NCBI GenBank assembly: GCA_026982915.1
Contig: JALWQU010000119.1
Coordinates: forward strand, 1,816 to 16,596
From: Candidatus Altimarinota bacterium
GTDB lineage: Bacteria; Patescibacteriota; Gracilibacteria; UBA4473
Reading direction: 5' to 3'
Length of the DNA stretch: 14,781 nt
The notes under the pieces are model-generated. The model did no database searches. It was not told the DNA's origin and saw nothing but the letters and a program-made list of their open reading frames with translations. Positions 1-7,725 of the stretch are shown here, in pieces; positions within the stretch are counted from its first letter, which is position 1, and the number at the start of each line of letters is the position of its first letter. Both the position numbers and the translations under genes were made by a program.

Positions 1-38
1 GCCTTGAGACCGTAAAGCATTATTTACAAAAACCTTAG
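1..38 (+). CDS. possible 3' end of an upstream gene (partial)
   Basis: Frame 3 is open from the window edge to a TAG at 36-38 and would encode an 11-residue tail reading LETVKHYLQKP, which looks like an ordinary amphipathic C-terminal helix. The other two plus frames stop at once. A minus frame is also open to the edge here but has no ATG start. The tail is far too short to assign a function, and the call rests only on the open frame. Confidence 0.2.
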   Translation, partial: LETVKHYLQKP

Positions 39-278
39 ACAGGTTCCTCCGAAAAATTCATTTAACACTAATTCGTAATAGAAAACATACACAAAAGGGA
101 CGTCATCCTGAATTTATTTCAGGATCTAATTATGTTATTTCTTACCAAGTATGTATTTCTCATCACTAGATCCCGATATTCATCGGGATGACGAGGATTT
201 TAAAAATATTATTGGGGATATTGTTTCTAATACCATTCCGTTTAAACCTCACATCCTTTGTTATACGATGCAATTCTT
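39..278. other. intergenic stretch with a palindromic repeat
   Basis: No convincing gene lies between the window-edge fragment and the stop of the acetyltransferase. The stretch holds repeat copy A (core 101-193) with its flank from about 71. At 243-258 there is a 16-base copy of the lactate dehydrogenase 3' end. No U-tailed terminator for the acetyltransferase is visible, although the repeat's GC-rich hairpin at 170-189 could serve as a weak one. Confidence 0.5.
101..193. repeat. bipartite palindromic repeat, copy A (REP/MITE-like)
   Basis: The core opens with CGTCATCC and closes with GGATGACG. Inside are two perfect hairpins. The first is ATCCTGAA/TTCAGGAT with a 5-base loop (105-125). The second is ATCCCGAT/ATCGGGAT with loop ATTC (170-189). 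Copy B at 7622-7715 has the same plan, and a diverged inverted copy lies near 7910-7980. The flank at 78-95 is an 18-base exact match, inverted, to 7956-7973. The design resembles short non-coding REP or MITE families that are dispersed in many bacterial genomes. No transposase is nearby. Confidence 0.8.
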
Positions 279-788
279 TTACCGTCCCAGATTCAACCAG
301 TATCTTCTGACCAATTTTCCATCTACGATATTTTTATCATGCAATTTTCCTCCATTTTTTTCAATTATTTTTGCAGAAGCGATATTCTCATCATCACAAG
401 TAATTAGTACTTTTTGAAGCCCTATTTCTTTGGCTTTTGGAATTGCTAACTCAAGGATTTTACTACCATAACCTTTTTGTCTTTCTGTTGGGCGAATCGC
501 ATACCCAATATTCCCACCTTCTTTTTTTAGTTTATCGTTGAGTTTATGACGAATATTTACATTACCAACAAATTTTTCATTATCAATGAGCCAGTAAGTC
601 GTTGCAGGAACAAACCAATCTGGCATATTTTTACCTTGAGCATGGTCCGCTGTTCTTTGAATATATTCGTCTATATCGGTGGGTTTATCGGGTATATTCC
701 AAAAGCCTTTTCTATTTTCGGTTTCAAATTCCCGAATAGCTTCCCACCAGCTTTCTGCATATTTTTTTGTAGGTTTCAAAAGTTGCAT
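279..788 (-). CDS. GNAT family N-acetyltransferase (COG3981-like)
   Basis: This 169-residue protein transfers an acetyl group from acetyl-CoA to an amine. The substrate cannot be read from sequence. The acetyl-CoA loop is clear: RPTERQKGYGSKIL around residues 99-112 contains the Q/RxxGxG signature (Q104, G106, G108). It is preceded by the strand GGNIGYAIR and followed by the helix NIASAKIIEKNGG (135-147). The RHKLND...GGNIGY block resembles the predicted acetyltransferase group COG3981. Length is normal for the family. It lies 50 bases after the lactate dehydrogenase gene on the same strand. An extended -10 sits only 7 bases before the ATG, so the mRNA may have almost no leader. A 16-base copy of the dehydrogenase 3' end lies just beyond its stop. 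Confidence 0.88.
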   Translation of the reverse strand: MQLLKPTKKYAESWWEAIREFETENRKGFWNIPDKPTDIDEYIQRTADHAQGKNMPDWFVPATTYWLIDNEKFVGNVNIRHKLNDKLKKEGGNIGYAIRPTERQKGYGSKILELAIPKAKEIGLQKVLITCDDENIASAKIIEKNGGKLHDKNIVDGKLVRRYWLNLGR

Positions 789-795
789 GATAAAA

Positions 796-805
796 ATTTT
801 AGCAA
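796..805 (-). promoter_or_regulatory. candidate extended -10 for the acetyltransferase gene
   Basis: On the minus strand the motif TGCTAAAAT ends 7 bases before the ATG at 788. It is an extended -10 form with no good -35. A start 6-7 bases downstream would make the transcript leaderless or nearly so. Confidence 0.35.
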
Positions 806-838
806 TAGGTAAAAGATTTATTTCACATTAACACTAGT

Positions 839-1744
839 CTAAACCTCACATCCTTCAAAAAGTTTCTTTAACTTCTCGGCTGATAGTTTCAGCTTTTTCT
901 GTTCTGTTTCGGTTAGATCCTTTTTAACGATTTCCAAAATCCCCTTTGCTCCGATTTTCGCCGGTACGCCTACAGAAATACCTTCAATTCCATACTGTCC
1001 ATTGAGCGGAACCGAAGCCGGCAAAATAACACCTGAATCGGAGAAAATATGTTCGATAAATTCAGCACAAGCTGCGCCTATACCAAAATAAGTAGAACCT
1101 TTTCCCTCAATAATTTTATAGGCCTCTTCCCGTACTTCTTTTTCTAGTAATTCACGATCCTTCTCCGTAAGATCTTCCTTACCCGTCACCATACTCCACG
1201 CTACAAACTCACTATCACCGTGTTCTCCGAGGACCATTCCGTGTGTATTTTCGACATTGAGCTTAAATTTCTCCGCTAACCGCCAACGTAAACGAGACGA
1301 GTCCAAAAGTGTCCCGGTTCCAAAAACCTGCCCCCATGGAAGATCAAATATTTCTGCGGCCGCCTTGGTCAAAACATCAACCGGGTTCGTAATCATGATG
1401 ATAATGGCCGAAGATTTAATCGGTCCGATATCTTTTTTTATTTGCTGAAGTACCTGAATATTCCGTCCTAAAAGCTTGCAACGAGACTCCCCCTCCTTTT
1501 GTTTGGCACCAGCGGTAATCACAAAAACATCTATGTCTGACAAAACCTTGTCCCCGAAATTAGCCCCAAAAACCTGAGCTTTCGGATGAAAAAGCAAGGA
1601 ATCTTTTAGGTCCAGTACCTGTGCCGCTTCAAAATTTTCCGCTTGGTCAACAAGGTAAATCTGAGCCGCAATATTTCGATGAATAATACTACTAGCGGTA
1701 TGAGCTCCTACATTTCCGGCACCAATGATAGCGATTTTTTTCAT
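839..1744 (-). CDS. ldh: L-lactate dehydrogenase
   Basis: This 301-residue NAD-dependent enzyme interconverts pyruvate and L-lactate in the cytoplasm, re-oxidising NADH in fermentation. The Rossmann motif GAGNVG is at 8-13, with D33 expected to bind the NAD ribose. The active-site loop AGAKQKEGESR has Q82, the specificity residue typical of lactate dehydrogenases (malate dehydrogenases carry Arg there), and R88. Further catalytic residues are N120 (TNP), D148 and R151, and H175 in GEHGDS. Length is slightly below the usual 310-320 residues but complete. All eight Arg codons are CGN. A promoter of form TTGATT-17-TAGACT lies upstream, and the start MKKIAIIGAGNVG is unambiguous. An AGGAG about 30 bases upstream is too far away to act as a ribosome site. 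Confidence 0.95.
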   Translation of the reverse strand: MKKIAIIGAGNVGAHTASSIIHRNIAAQIYLVDQAENFEAAQVLDLKDSLLFHPKAQVFGANFGDKVLSDIDVFVITAGAKQKEGESRCKLLGRNIQVLQQIKKDIGPIKSSAIIIMITNPVDVLTKAAAEIFDLPWGQVFGTGTLLDSSRLRWRLAEKFKLNVENTHGMVLGEHGDSEFVAWSMVTGKEDLTEKDRELLEKEVREEAYKIIEGKGSTYFGIGAACAEFIEHIFSDSGVILPASVPLNGQYGIEGISVGVPAKIGAKGILEIVKKDLTETEQKKLKLSAEKLKKLFEGCEV

Positions 1745-1781
1745 GATATTTTTGTTTTATTGCCTATTTATAATTCTCCTC

Positions 1782-1810
1782 AGTCTACCATAAACTAATA
1801 CCATAATCAA
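1782..1810 (-). promoter_or_regulatory. candidate promoter of the lactate dehydrogenase gene
   Basis: On the minus strand a -35 TTGATT (1805-1810) and a -10 TAGACT (1782-1787) are separated by exactly 17 bases. They lie in the 88-base gap behind the TsaC gene, giving a leader of about 30 bases. The dehydrogenase can therefore probably be transcribed independently of the genes upstream. Confidence 0.5.
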
Positions 1811-1832
1811 TTTCTTTATTTGCCCCACTAGT

Positions 1833-2342
1833 CTAAAACCGAATACATCTAACTAGCTCTCCCGTAAAATCCCAAATTTCACTTGGCTTTACAACCGGTA
1901 ATGGTTTTTCCGTATGGTAAATACGAATAGAATGTCCCAGTTCTACTGGTAACAAAGACGCCTCATAAATAGGCTCTTTTGTGCTGATATTGGCAGAAGT
2001 GGCCGTAATCGGATAATCGATCACCTTGGCTATATCGGGCATCATACAAAGACGAAATGCTACCTTATCAGCCGGCCAAAAAGATGTTTTCGGGAGTGAG
2101 CTTTTGGGTTTTAAAATGGCCGTTCTCGGTTTTGTACGAAAAAAATCGACTGACAATCCTGTTGGAATTACGGCAAAAGCCTCAAGCATTGCCCAATCTC
2201 GAACCATAAGTGAAAAATACTTATCACCAGAACGATGTTTTAATCGCGCCAAGTTAGAAAGCCCTTCTGTATCATCGGCTCTCACGCCTAATCCAAAACT
2301 TGTATCGGTTGGATACGCCCAAATTGTCCCTTTTTCAAACAT
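1833..2342 (-). CDS. tsaC: TsaC/YrdC-type L-threonylcarbamoyladenylate synthase
   Basis: The family makes threonylcarbamoyl-AMP from threonine, bicarbonate and ATP, the first step of t6A modification at position 37 of ANN-decoding tRNAs. From the chosen start (MFEKGTIW) the protein has 169 residues, close to the short TsaC form and without the Sua5 extension. Signature blocks are YPTDTSFGLG (10-19), the basic stretch RLKHRSGDK (33-41), FRLC (96-99) and TATSANIS (113-120). An upstream ATG at 2381 lies inside the previous gene and would add 13 residues that are not family-like. The ATG at 2342 overlaps the surface-protein stop by 8 bases (ATGTTTGA), so translation is probably coupled. The family also includes YciO-type proteins of unclear role, so the exact activity is not certain. 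Confidence 0.88.
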   Translation of the reverse strand: MFEKGTIWAYPTDTSFGLGVRADDTEGLSNLARLKHRSGDKYFSLMVRDWAMLEAFAVIPTGLSVDFFRTKPRTAILKPKSSLPKTSFWPADKVAFRLCMMPDIAKVIDYPITATSANISTKEPIYEASLLPVELGHSIRIYHTEKPLPVVKPSEIWDFTGELVRCIRF

Positions 2343-4416
2343 TGTTTCGACGCCTAACCAGAAACATAAATAAAATACCAACCAATAAGGCTATCCCAGC
2401 CGGCACCCAATGACTTCCCCCTGATGTAGGCGTTTGTTTTGGCGCTGAGGCATGCACATCAACCCCTTTCGTACGAGAAGCGACAATATTACTACCAACA
2501 CTGGTCTTACCGGCATCATCTACCGCAAAAACCTGGAAATAGTACTGAACCCCCTCATCTAGACCATCTATATACCACTGTGTTCGATTATCGGGGGTTA
2601 CATTAAAACTATTCAAAAGATTTGTCTCCTTACCGTAAATAATTCGATACCGGGCAACCTGCCCATCATCCTTGGCCGGTGACCAAAAAAGCGTAATACG
2701 CCCTTCGCCTGATTGAGCCGATAGATTACTAACAGTTGTAGGCGCTATGACAACCGGTGTTTCAGTTGGCACTTCTGTCTCTGTACCCATTTCAATTTCA
2801 GTACTCGTTACCCCAGCTTCGCCCGCTTCACAAACCTGTAGAATCTCGGCATTTGGCTCCTCCAATTTGTTTCCTAGTAAATCCGCAATAGTACAACTAA
2901 TCGGATAAGAACCACACGCTCTAGGCGCCTGAAAGTCACCGGTAAATCGATCACCAGAAAGTGCTAAATCTACTGAAATTTCATTTAGAATACATGAAGC
3001 TTCTGATAAGGGTTCATCCGATGAAACCGTTACCTTAAAAGGCTCATCTGGATCCATAACCTTCCGCGGATCAAGCTCAATCGATAAAACGGTTGGCGGT
3101 GATTGATCAACCGTAATTGTAACCACTTCTGAAACTAACGCTCCGTCACTACTCGTCGCTATGAATTTATGCGTTCCATCTGCCAAGGCCGGCGTTTGAT
3201 AGATAAACTCGCCACTCGTATCAACCTCCAAATCTTTTACTAATTCGGTTGGTCCATCCATTATTTTTATAAATCGCGTACCAATAGCTTTCCCCGTAAT
3301 CGTTACCCGAGACGTTCTAAAGGTTCCTGGTGTTGGGGTTAAAATCGTTATCCCTATTTTATCATCCCCCAAATTTTGTTTACTCTTGTCTACCACATTA
3401 ACGGTCGATTCGCCCGATATTCGAAAATCACTCGTATCGTGAACGGTGAGGGTTTGAGAACCTTCTGTTGCAAAAATAACCGCTAGGGCAAAAGTATGAA
3501 CCCCTTGGTCCGTGGCGTCAAACTCATAATCAACCGGAAAAGTCGATAAATCATCTGTTGACGCGAATCGAACTTTCCCAAAGAAATTAGGTACTACATT
3601 GCCATTTTCATCTTTAGCAATCACCCGAAAGGTATATCGTTTATCCGTAAAAACCTCCGATGGCAAGTCCTCTATGGTAAAATACGCCACAGAAGTAGCG
3701 GCCTCATCTTCAAAAAGTTGCGCTTTCAAAAATTGTCCAATATCAGGCGCTCCAACATCTTCCATTTGTTTATTCGCCAGGTAGAAAATCACTTCTGGTT
3801 TTTCAAAAAGCACCATTCCGTCTGATAGAATGGATAAGACCGATACACCCGGTGTTTTAGAGGTTATTTTCCCTTTGGACACTCCCTGCTCATCCGATCT
3901 AGGATCAACGACTAACAAGTCTTCATTACGAGAAGAAATAACCTTTATTTTCTCACCCGAGACAGGATTACCGTATACATCACGAATTTTTATCGTAAAA
4001 AACCCCACCATATGACCATCCGCTGCTAAAGCTTTTTGATTAAGTTTAACAGTACTTTTATAAGCTGAGGCACTGCTCGCATCAACGGTAAAAGCCGTCT
4101 TTTCTGAAAAAAGAGACTCAAAAGATCGCTTGAGACTCAAGTAATAGGTACCAGATTTTTGCAGGTGTAACCCCAGAATATTAGTAGTCAGCACACCCAT
4201 ATCATCCGCCTTTACCATAAATGATAAGGGTGGAACTTCTGGACGATCTATTTTTAGCTCAACCGTTTCATGACTCAACAATCCCGAAACACGAACAGCG
4301 GTTGACTGTCCCGCCGTCGTATCCTGTACCGACACGAAGGTATCACTTGACGCCAAAGTAAAGCCACTAAAGAGAAGCCCTATTGACACAATGAAGTTTC
4401 GTAAAAGAATACGCAT
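2335..4416 (-). CDS. secreted tail-anchored surface protein with Ig-like and fibronectin III domains
   Basis: The likely product has 693 residues, starting at MRILLRNF. An in-frame ATG nine bases upstream (4425) is an alternative. A signal peptide with hydrophobic core 8-20 and probable cleavage near LASS precedes four Ig-like segments. The first (about 120-215) contains IRDVYGNPVSGEKI, like invasin/Big-type folds. The second (about 255-342) contains KDENGNVVPN. The third is at about 355-438. The fourth (440-530) has four cysteines (C475, C501, C508, C529). A Thr/Glu-rich linker (533-556) leads to a fibronectin III domain (560-648). The C-terminus is a single membrane helix (671-687) followed by RRR, with no LPXTG sortase motif. 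This topology places the body outside the cell with the tail in the membrane. The role is probably structural or adhesive, and the partner is unknown. The first gene of a pair coupled to tsaC. Confidence 0.82.
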   Translation of the reverse strand: MRILLRNFIVSIGLLFSGFTLASSDTFVSVQDTTAGQSTAVRVSGLLSHETVELKIDRPEVPPLSFMVKADDMGVLTTNILGLHLQKSGTYYLSLKRSFESLFSEKTAFTVDASSASAYKSTVKLNQKALAADGHMVGFFTIKIRDVYGNPVSGEKIKVISSRNEDLLVVDPRSDEQGVSKGKITSKTPGVSVLSILSDGMVLFEKPEVIFYLANKQMEDVGAPDIGQFLKAQLFEDEAATSVAYFTIEDLPSEVFTDKRYTFRVIAKDENGNVVPNFFGKVRFASTDDLSTFPVDYEFDATDQGVHTFALAVIFATEGSQTLTVHDTSDFRISGESTVNVVDKSKQNLGDDKIGITILTPTPGTFRTSRVTITGKAIGTRFIKIMDGPTELVKDLEVDTSGEFIYQTPALADGTHKFIATSSDGALVSEVVTITVDQSPPTVLSIELDPRKVMDPDEPFKVTVSSDEPLSEASCILNEISVDLALSGDRFTGDFQAPRACGSYPISCTIADLLGNKLEEPNAEILQVCEAGEAGVTSTEIEMGTETEVPTETPVVIAPTTVSNLSAQSGEGRITLFWSPAKDDGQVARYRIIYGKETNLLNSFNVTPDNRTQWYIDGLDEGVQYYFQVFAVDDAGKTSVGSNIVASRTKGVDVHASAPKQTPTSGGSHWVPAGIALLVGILFMFLVRRRNNV

Positions 4417-4426
4417 TTCACCCATA

Positions 4427-4453
4427 AGTATAGCACATTTAGTTATAATGCAA
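4427..4453 (-). promoter_or_regulatory. candidate promoter of the surface-protein gene
   Basis: On the minus strand the -10 TATACT occupies 4427-4432, with a -35 TTGCAT at 4448-4453 (15-base spacer; shifting by one base gives TTTGCA and 16). The -10 ends 10 bases before the ATG at 4416, leaving a leader of only a few bases. Transcription from here also serves tsaC. Confidence 0.4.
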
Positions 4454-4471
4454 AAAAATAATAGGTTTAAT

Positions 4472-4500
4472 TTAACGAATCGGTTGCTTTGTGATATACT
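4472..4500 (+). promoter_or_regulatory. candidate promoter of the cation ATPase gene
   Basis: A -35 TTAACG (4472-4477), an exact 17-base spacer and the extended -10 TGATATACT (ending 4500) make a good sigma-70-type promoter. The expected start near 4507 leaves about 13 bases of A-rich leader before the ATG at 4520, with no Shine-Dalgarno sequence. It is divergent from the surface-protein promoter, and the two -10 elements are about 60 bases apart. Confidence 0.55.
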
Positions 4501-4519
4501 GATCAGAAAACAAAAAAAC

Positions 4520-7174
4520 ATGAAAAAAGGTCTCTCGGCTTCCGCAGTAGCAAAAAAACTAGAAAAATACGGCCTCAACCAATTAGTCGTAACCAACAAA
4601 AACCCATGGTACAAAATACTGTTTTCACAGTTTGCGGACCTACTCGTTGTTATTCTTATTATCGCCGCGGGGGTTTCTATTTTTACCGGCGAACACACTG
4701 ATGCTTTTGTGATTATTGGCATTGTTATTCTCAATGCGGGCATTGGTTTTTTCCAAGAATTTAGAACGGAAAAAACACTCGAAGCCCTTCAAAAAATGGT
4801 TCATCCCGAGATACGCGTTCTTCGTGATAATCAAGAACAACTTATCGAGACTAAATTTTTAGTTCCGGGTGATATCGTTATTTTAGGTGAAGGGGATAAA
4901 GTGCCAGCCGATGGGGTTATTTTAGAAGCCCATAGCTTAAAAATTGAAGAATCAGCGCTTACGGGTGAAAGTCTTCCGGTGGAAAAAAAAGTAGAATCTC
5001 CCGTTTTTATGGGAACTTCTATTGCCAGAGGAAGTGGTGTTTTTATCGTCAAAAAAACCGGCATGCAGACTCAGTTCGGAGAAATCGCCAAGCTTACTAC
5101 GGAAACCGAAAAACTAAAATCCCCGCTCCAAATAGAACTCGAACGAATCGGGGTCTTTGTCGCCAAAATGACCGGTATTATTTGTGTACTGCTTTTCATC
5201 CTGGGCATTTGGCGAGATGAATCTTTTGTCGAAAGTTTGCTTTTTTCCGTCTCAGTGGCTATCGCCGCCGTACCAGAAGGGTTAAATACGACTATCATCA
5301 TCGCCCTCGCACTTGGTGCCACCGTACTGGCTCGAAAGCACGCGGTTATCAAAAAACTTTCATCCGTTGAAACGCTCGGATCGGTTTCCACTATCTGCTC
5401 GGATAAGACCGGAACCCTGACGAAAAATGAAATGACCGTTCGTGAAATATACCTCGCGGATCGATCAATTTTTGAGGTACTCGGTGTTGGCTATGATCCC
5501 CGTACCGGTAAAATAAATTTTATGGGGGGACGAGATGGTAAACCAGAAAACCATATTTTAAAACAAAAAATACTCGAAATATGTGCTTGGTGTAACGAGG
5601 CTAAACTTATTCGAAAAGGCGAAGATTTTAGTATTTTAGGTGATCCGACCGAAGGCGCCCTTTTAACCCTTGTGGAGAAATCAAATATTTTTGCCGATCT
5701 TCCCAAGATTGACCTCAAAAAATCTTTAACGGAAATTTTTCCTTTCGACTCTGATCGTAAAATGATGTCAACGGTTGTTTCTGATGACAACGATCAACAC
5801 CGATTACTCGTCAAAGGATCGCCTGATCAACTTTTAGCCCGGTGTACACACTGGTCGGACGGAAAACGAAAGCACCAGCTAGACGATAAAAAACGAGCCA
5901 AAATCCAACAACACTATGAACGAATGGCGGGAAACGCGCTGCGAGTGCTCGCTTTTGCGGAAAAAGATCTCAAGAGCTCAGAAATAAAGGATCTTACAGC
6001 GGAAACCGCTGAAAAAGACCTCGTTTTTATCGGGCTTATCGGGATGATCGATCCACCAAGAAATTCCGTTCACAAAGCGGTTAAAACCTGCCGAAAAGCC
6101 GGTATTCGCGTTATCGTTATTACGGGCGACTACGGTATTACCGCGGAGGCCATTGCTCGTGAATTGGGCATTGTCCGAGGCAAAGGCGTACTCGTCATCA
6201 CGGGCGATGAAGCCAAAAAAATGTCTGACAAAGCGCTGGCAAAAATACTCAAAGATCGTGATAAGTCAGTTATTTTTGCCCGGAGTCTTCCGGCTCAAAA
6301 AATGAGAATCGTTAAAATACTACAAGCACAAGGCGAAATCGTGGCTATGACGGGCGATGGCGTCAACGACGCTCCCGCTCTCAAAAAATCTAATATCGGT
6401 ATTGCCATGGGAATAACCGGTACAGAAGTCAGTAAAGAAGCCGCTACGATGATCTTACTCGATGATTCTTTTGCCTCGATTGTTACCGCGGTGGAAGAAG
6501 GACGGCGTATTTATGAGAACCTCAAGAAGTTCGTCTGGTTTATTTTTTCGTGTAATATCGGGGAACTCGTCGTCGTATTTGCCGCTATATTTTTTAATTT
6601 CCCACTCCCTTTAACGGCTATTTTGATCCTCTGTATTGATTTAGGAACGGATATTTTACCGGCTATTGCGCTGGGGGTTGATAATGCCGAAAAAAACATG
6701 ATGACACGACCACCCCGAAATATGGATAAAAAGCTAATGGACCGTCATTTTATTACGTACTTCCTCGTGATCGGCTTTACCATTGGAATCACCGTCACCT
6801 TCGCCTTCTTGTTTACGCTTTTTAGTGATGGATGGCAATTTGGGGATAGTTTAAAGGGCGACTTTGGTCATGCTATGACCGTGGCCTTTACCTCTCTCGT
6901 GATGGTACAATTGGTAAATGCCTTTTCTGCTAGATCCTTTACCGAATCAATTTTCAAACAAAATATACTCGGTAATAACTTTATGCTCATCGCTATATTT
7001 ACCTCAATCCTGATGGTTGTCAGTATTATTTATATTCCTTTCTTGAACACGATTATGGGAACCACCCCTCTTAGTCTAGAAGACTGGAGTGTGGTAGCAT
7101 TGGCTTCCTTTTTCCCGTTAATCGCTGTGGAAATTATGAAACAACAACGACGGCAAAAGGCGATAAAGGCTTAG
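4520..7174 (+). CDS. P2-type cation-transporting ATPase (SERCA/Na,K-pump family)
   Basis: This 884-residue membrane pump uses ATP to move a cation. Motifs in order: N-terminal cation-ATPase segment (4-22), actuator TGES (148-151), M4 VPEGL (251-255), phosphorylation site DKTGTLT with D295, nucleotide-binding KGSPD (432-436), hinge TGDGVNDAP (611-619), then M5-M10. Ion-site residues are mixed. M5 has N679 and E682 in NIGE, as in SERCA. M6 has CIDLGTD with D707, T710 and D711, which is the Na,K-pump pattern. M8 has Q797 as in the Na,K pump but N800 as in SERCA. Ca2+, Na+ or H+ are all possible. The start at 4520 follows the promoter; the longer open frame from 4391 would run through the promoter. 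The gene converges with 7187-7504. No strong terminator directly follows; the first U-tailed plus-strand hairpin is at 7776-7808. Confidence 0.95.
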   Translation: MKKGLSASAVAKKLEKYGLNQLVVTNKNPWYKILFSQFADLLVVILIIAAGVSIFTGEHTDAFVIIGIVILNAGIGFFQEFRTEKTLEALQKMVHPEIRVLRDNQEQLIETKFLVPGDIVILGEGDKVPADGVILEAHSLKIEESALTGESLPVEKKVESPVFMGTSIARGSGVFIVKKTGMQTQFGEIAKLTTETEKLKSPLQIELERIGVFVAKMTGIICVLLFILGIWRDESFVESLLFSVSVAIAAVPEGLNTTIIIALALGATVLARKHAVIKKLSSVETLGSVSTICSDKTGTLTKNEMTVREIYLADRSIFEVLGVGYDPRTGKINFMGGRDGKPENHILKQKILEICAWCNEAKLIRKGEDFSILGDPTEGALLTLVEKSNIFADLPKIDLKKSLTEIFPFDSDRKMMSTVVSDDNDQHRLLVKGSPDQLLARCTHWSDGKRKHQLDDKKRAKIQQHYERMAGNALRVLAFAEKDLKSSEIKDLTAETAEKDLVFIGLIGMIDPPRNSVHKAVKTCRKAGIRVIVITGDYGITAEAIARELGIVRGKGVLVITGDEAKKMSDKALAKILKDRDKSVIFARSLPAQKMRIVKILQAQGEIVAMTGDGVNDAPALKKSNIGIAMGITGTEVSKEAATMILLDDSFASIVTAVEEGRRIYENLKKFVWFIFSCNIGELVVVFAAIFFNFPLPLTAILILCIDLGTDILPAIALGVDNAEKNMMTRPPRNMDKKLMDRHFITYFLVIGFTIGITVTFAFLFTLFSDGWQFGDSLKGDFGHAMTVAFTSLVMVQLVNAFSARSFTESIFKQNILGNNFMLIAIFTSILMVVSIIYIPFLNTIMGTTPLSLEDWSVVALASFFPLIAVEIMKQQRRQKAIKA

Positions 7175-7186
7175 AAAAAGATATTC

Positions 7187-7504
7187 CTATTTTTTAGAAA
7201 CCGTGGTTATCCCGATAAAGCCACTTATGAAAAATCCGACAATGACCACCTTCACACCCCAATGACCACCAAAATCTATGAAGTCACGGGTTAAAGGCGT
7301 GATAGACTGAAACACAAGGTGAAATAAAATACCTATTGGCAGTGTCCATAGTACCCAGCTTCGGCGTGGGATTTTTAGATTGAACTTCAACGCCCCCCCA
7401 GAAAGTCTTGGCGCTAAAAGATAGATACCGCCGAAAGACACGATAAAATCAAAAATAGCGTATCCACCAACTCTAAAGTGTCGTAAAAATTCCAGTATTT
7501 CCAT
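7187..7504 (-). CDS. small membrane protein of unknown function, three predicted helices
   Basis: The product has 105 residues and I do not recognise a named family. Three hydrophobic segments are visible: about 14-32 (YAIFDFIVSFGGIYLL), 50-68 (WVLWTLPIGILFHLVFQSI) and 84-102 (VKVVIVGFFISGFIGI). A basic loop (LKIPRRS) lies between the first two, and the protein ends KK. It looks like a complete small integral membrane protein. Its stop is 12 bases from the ATPase stop on the opposite strand, so the pair is convergent. A TATAAA at 7522-7527 could be its -10. The hydrophobic pattern argues that the frame is real, but no function can be given. Confidence 0.7.
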   Translation of the reverse strand: MEILEFLRHFRVGGYAIFDFIVSFGGIYLLAPRLSGGALKFNLKIPRRSWVLWTLPIGILFHLVFQSITPLTRDFIDFGGHWGVKVVIVGFFISGFIGITTVSKK

Positions 7505-7548
7505 AAAATGATTCTTTCGTTTTTATAGGAAAATAGCAAGCTAAAGTT

Positions 7549-7569
7549 TCCCCTCTTGGCGTAAGAGGG
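7549..7569. other. perfect hairpin CCCCTCTT/AAGAGGGG
   Basis: An 8-base-pair GC-rich stem with loop GGCGT lies upstream of the small membrane-protein gene. No U-run follows on either strand, so it is not a standard terminator. It could be a processing or regulatory structure, or part of a decayed repeat. Confidence 0.4.
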
Positions 7570-7621
7570 GGGCCCAAGTTGAGTCTTATACCAATTTGTA
7601 ATAAAAAAGATAAAAGGGTAG

Positions 7622-7715
7622 CGTCATCCTGAATTTATTTCAGGATCTAAGGGCGTTGTTCCTTGCCAATTATGGAATGCTTCGTCGCTAGATTCCGATA
7701 TTCATCGGAATGACG
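7622..7715. repeat. bipartite palindromic repeat, copy B
   Basis: This copy has the same orientation and layout as copy A: CGTCATCC at the left end, GGAATGACG at the right end, an identical first hairpin (7626-7646) and a second hairpin ATTCCGAT/ATCGGAAT (7692-7711). Relative to copy A the second stem differs at one position on each side, and the two changes preserve pairing (C-G became T-A). The middle 45 bases have diverged. The left flank (about 7593-7618) also resembles the flank of copy A. Confidence 0.8.
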
Positions 7716-7725
7716 TACATTTTTC

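Noticed and set aside
832-1838. The 12-mer CACTAGTCTAAA at the ends of both the lactate dehydrogenase and tsaC genes
   Set aside because: Both copies straddle stop codons, but 12-base repeats are expected several times by chance in a window this size.
2335-2337. Reading TGA as glycine, as in some CPR lineages
   Set aside because: No real gene contains an in-frame TGA, and reading through this one gives a short unrelated tail while the next gene starts at the overlap.
4391-4519. Extension of the ATPase to an ATG at 4391
   Set aside because: It would overlap the surface-protein start and translate the ATPase promoter. The family N-terminus begins right after 4520.
4417-4743. Extension of the surface protein to an ATG at 4743
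   Set aside because: The extra 109 codons run antisense through the ATPase N-terminus and both divergent promoters. A normal signal peptide begins at 4416.
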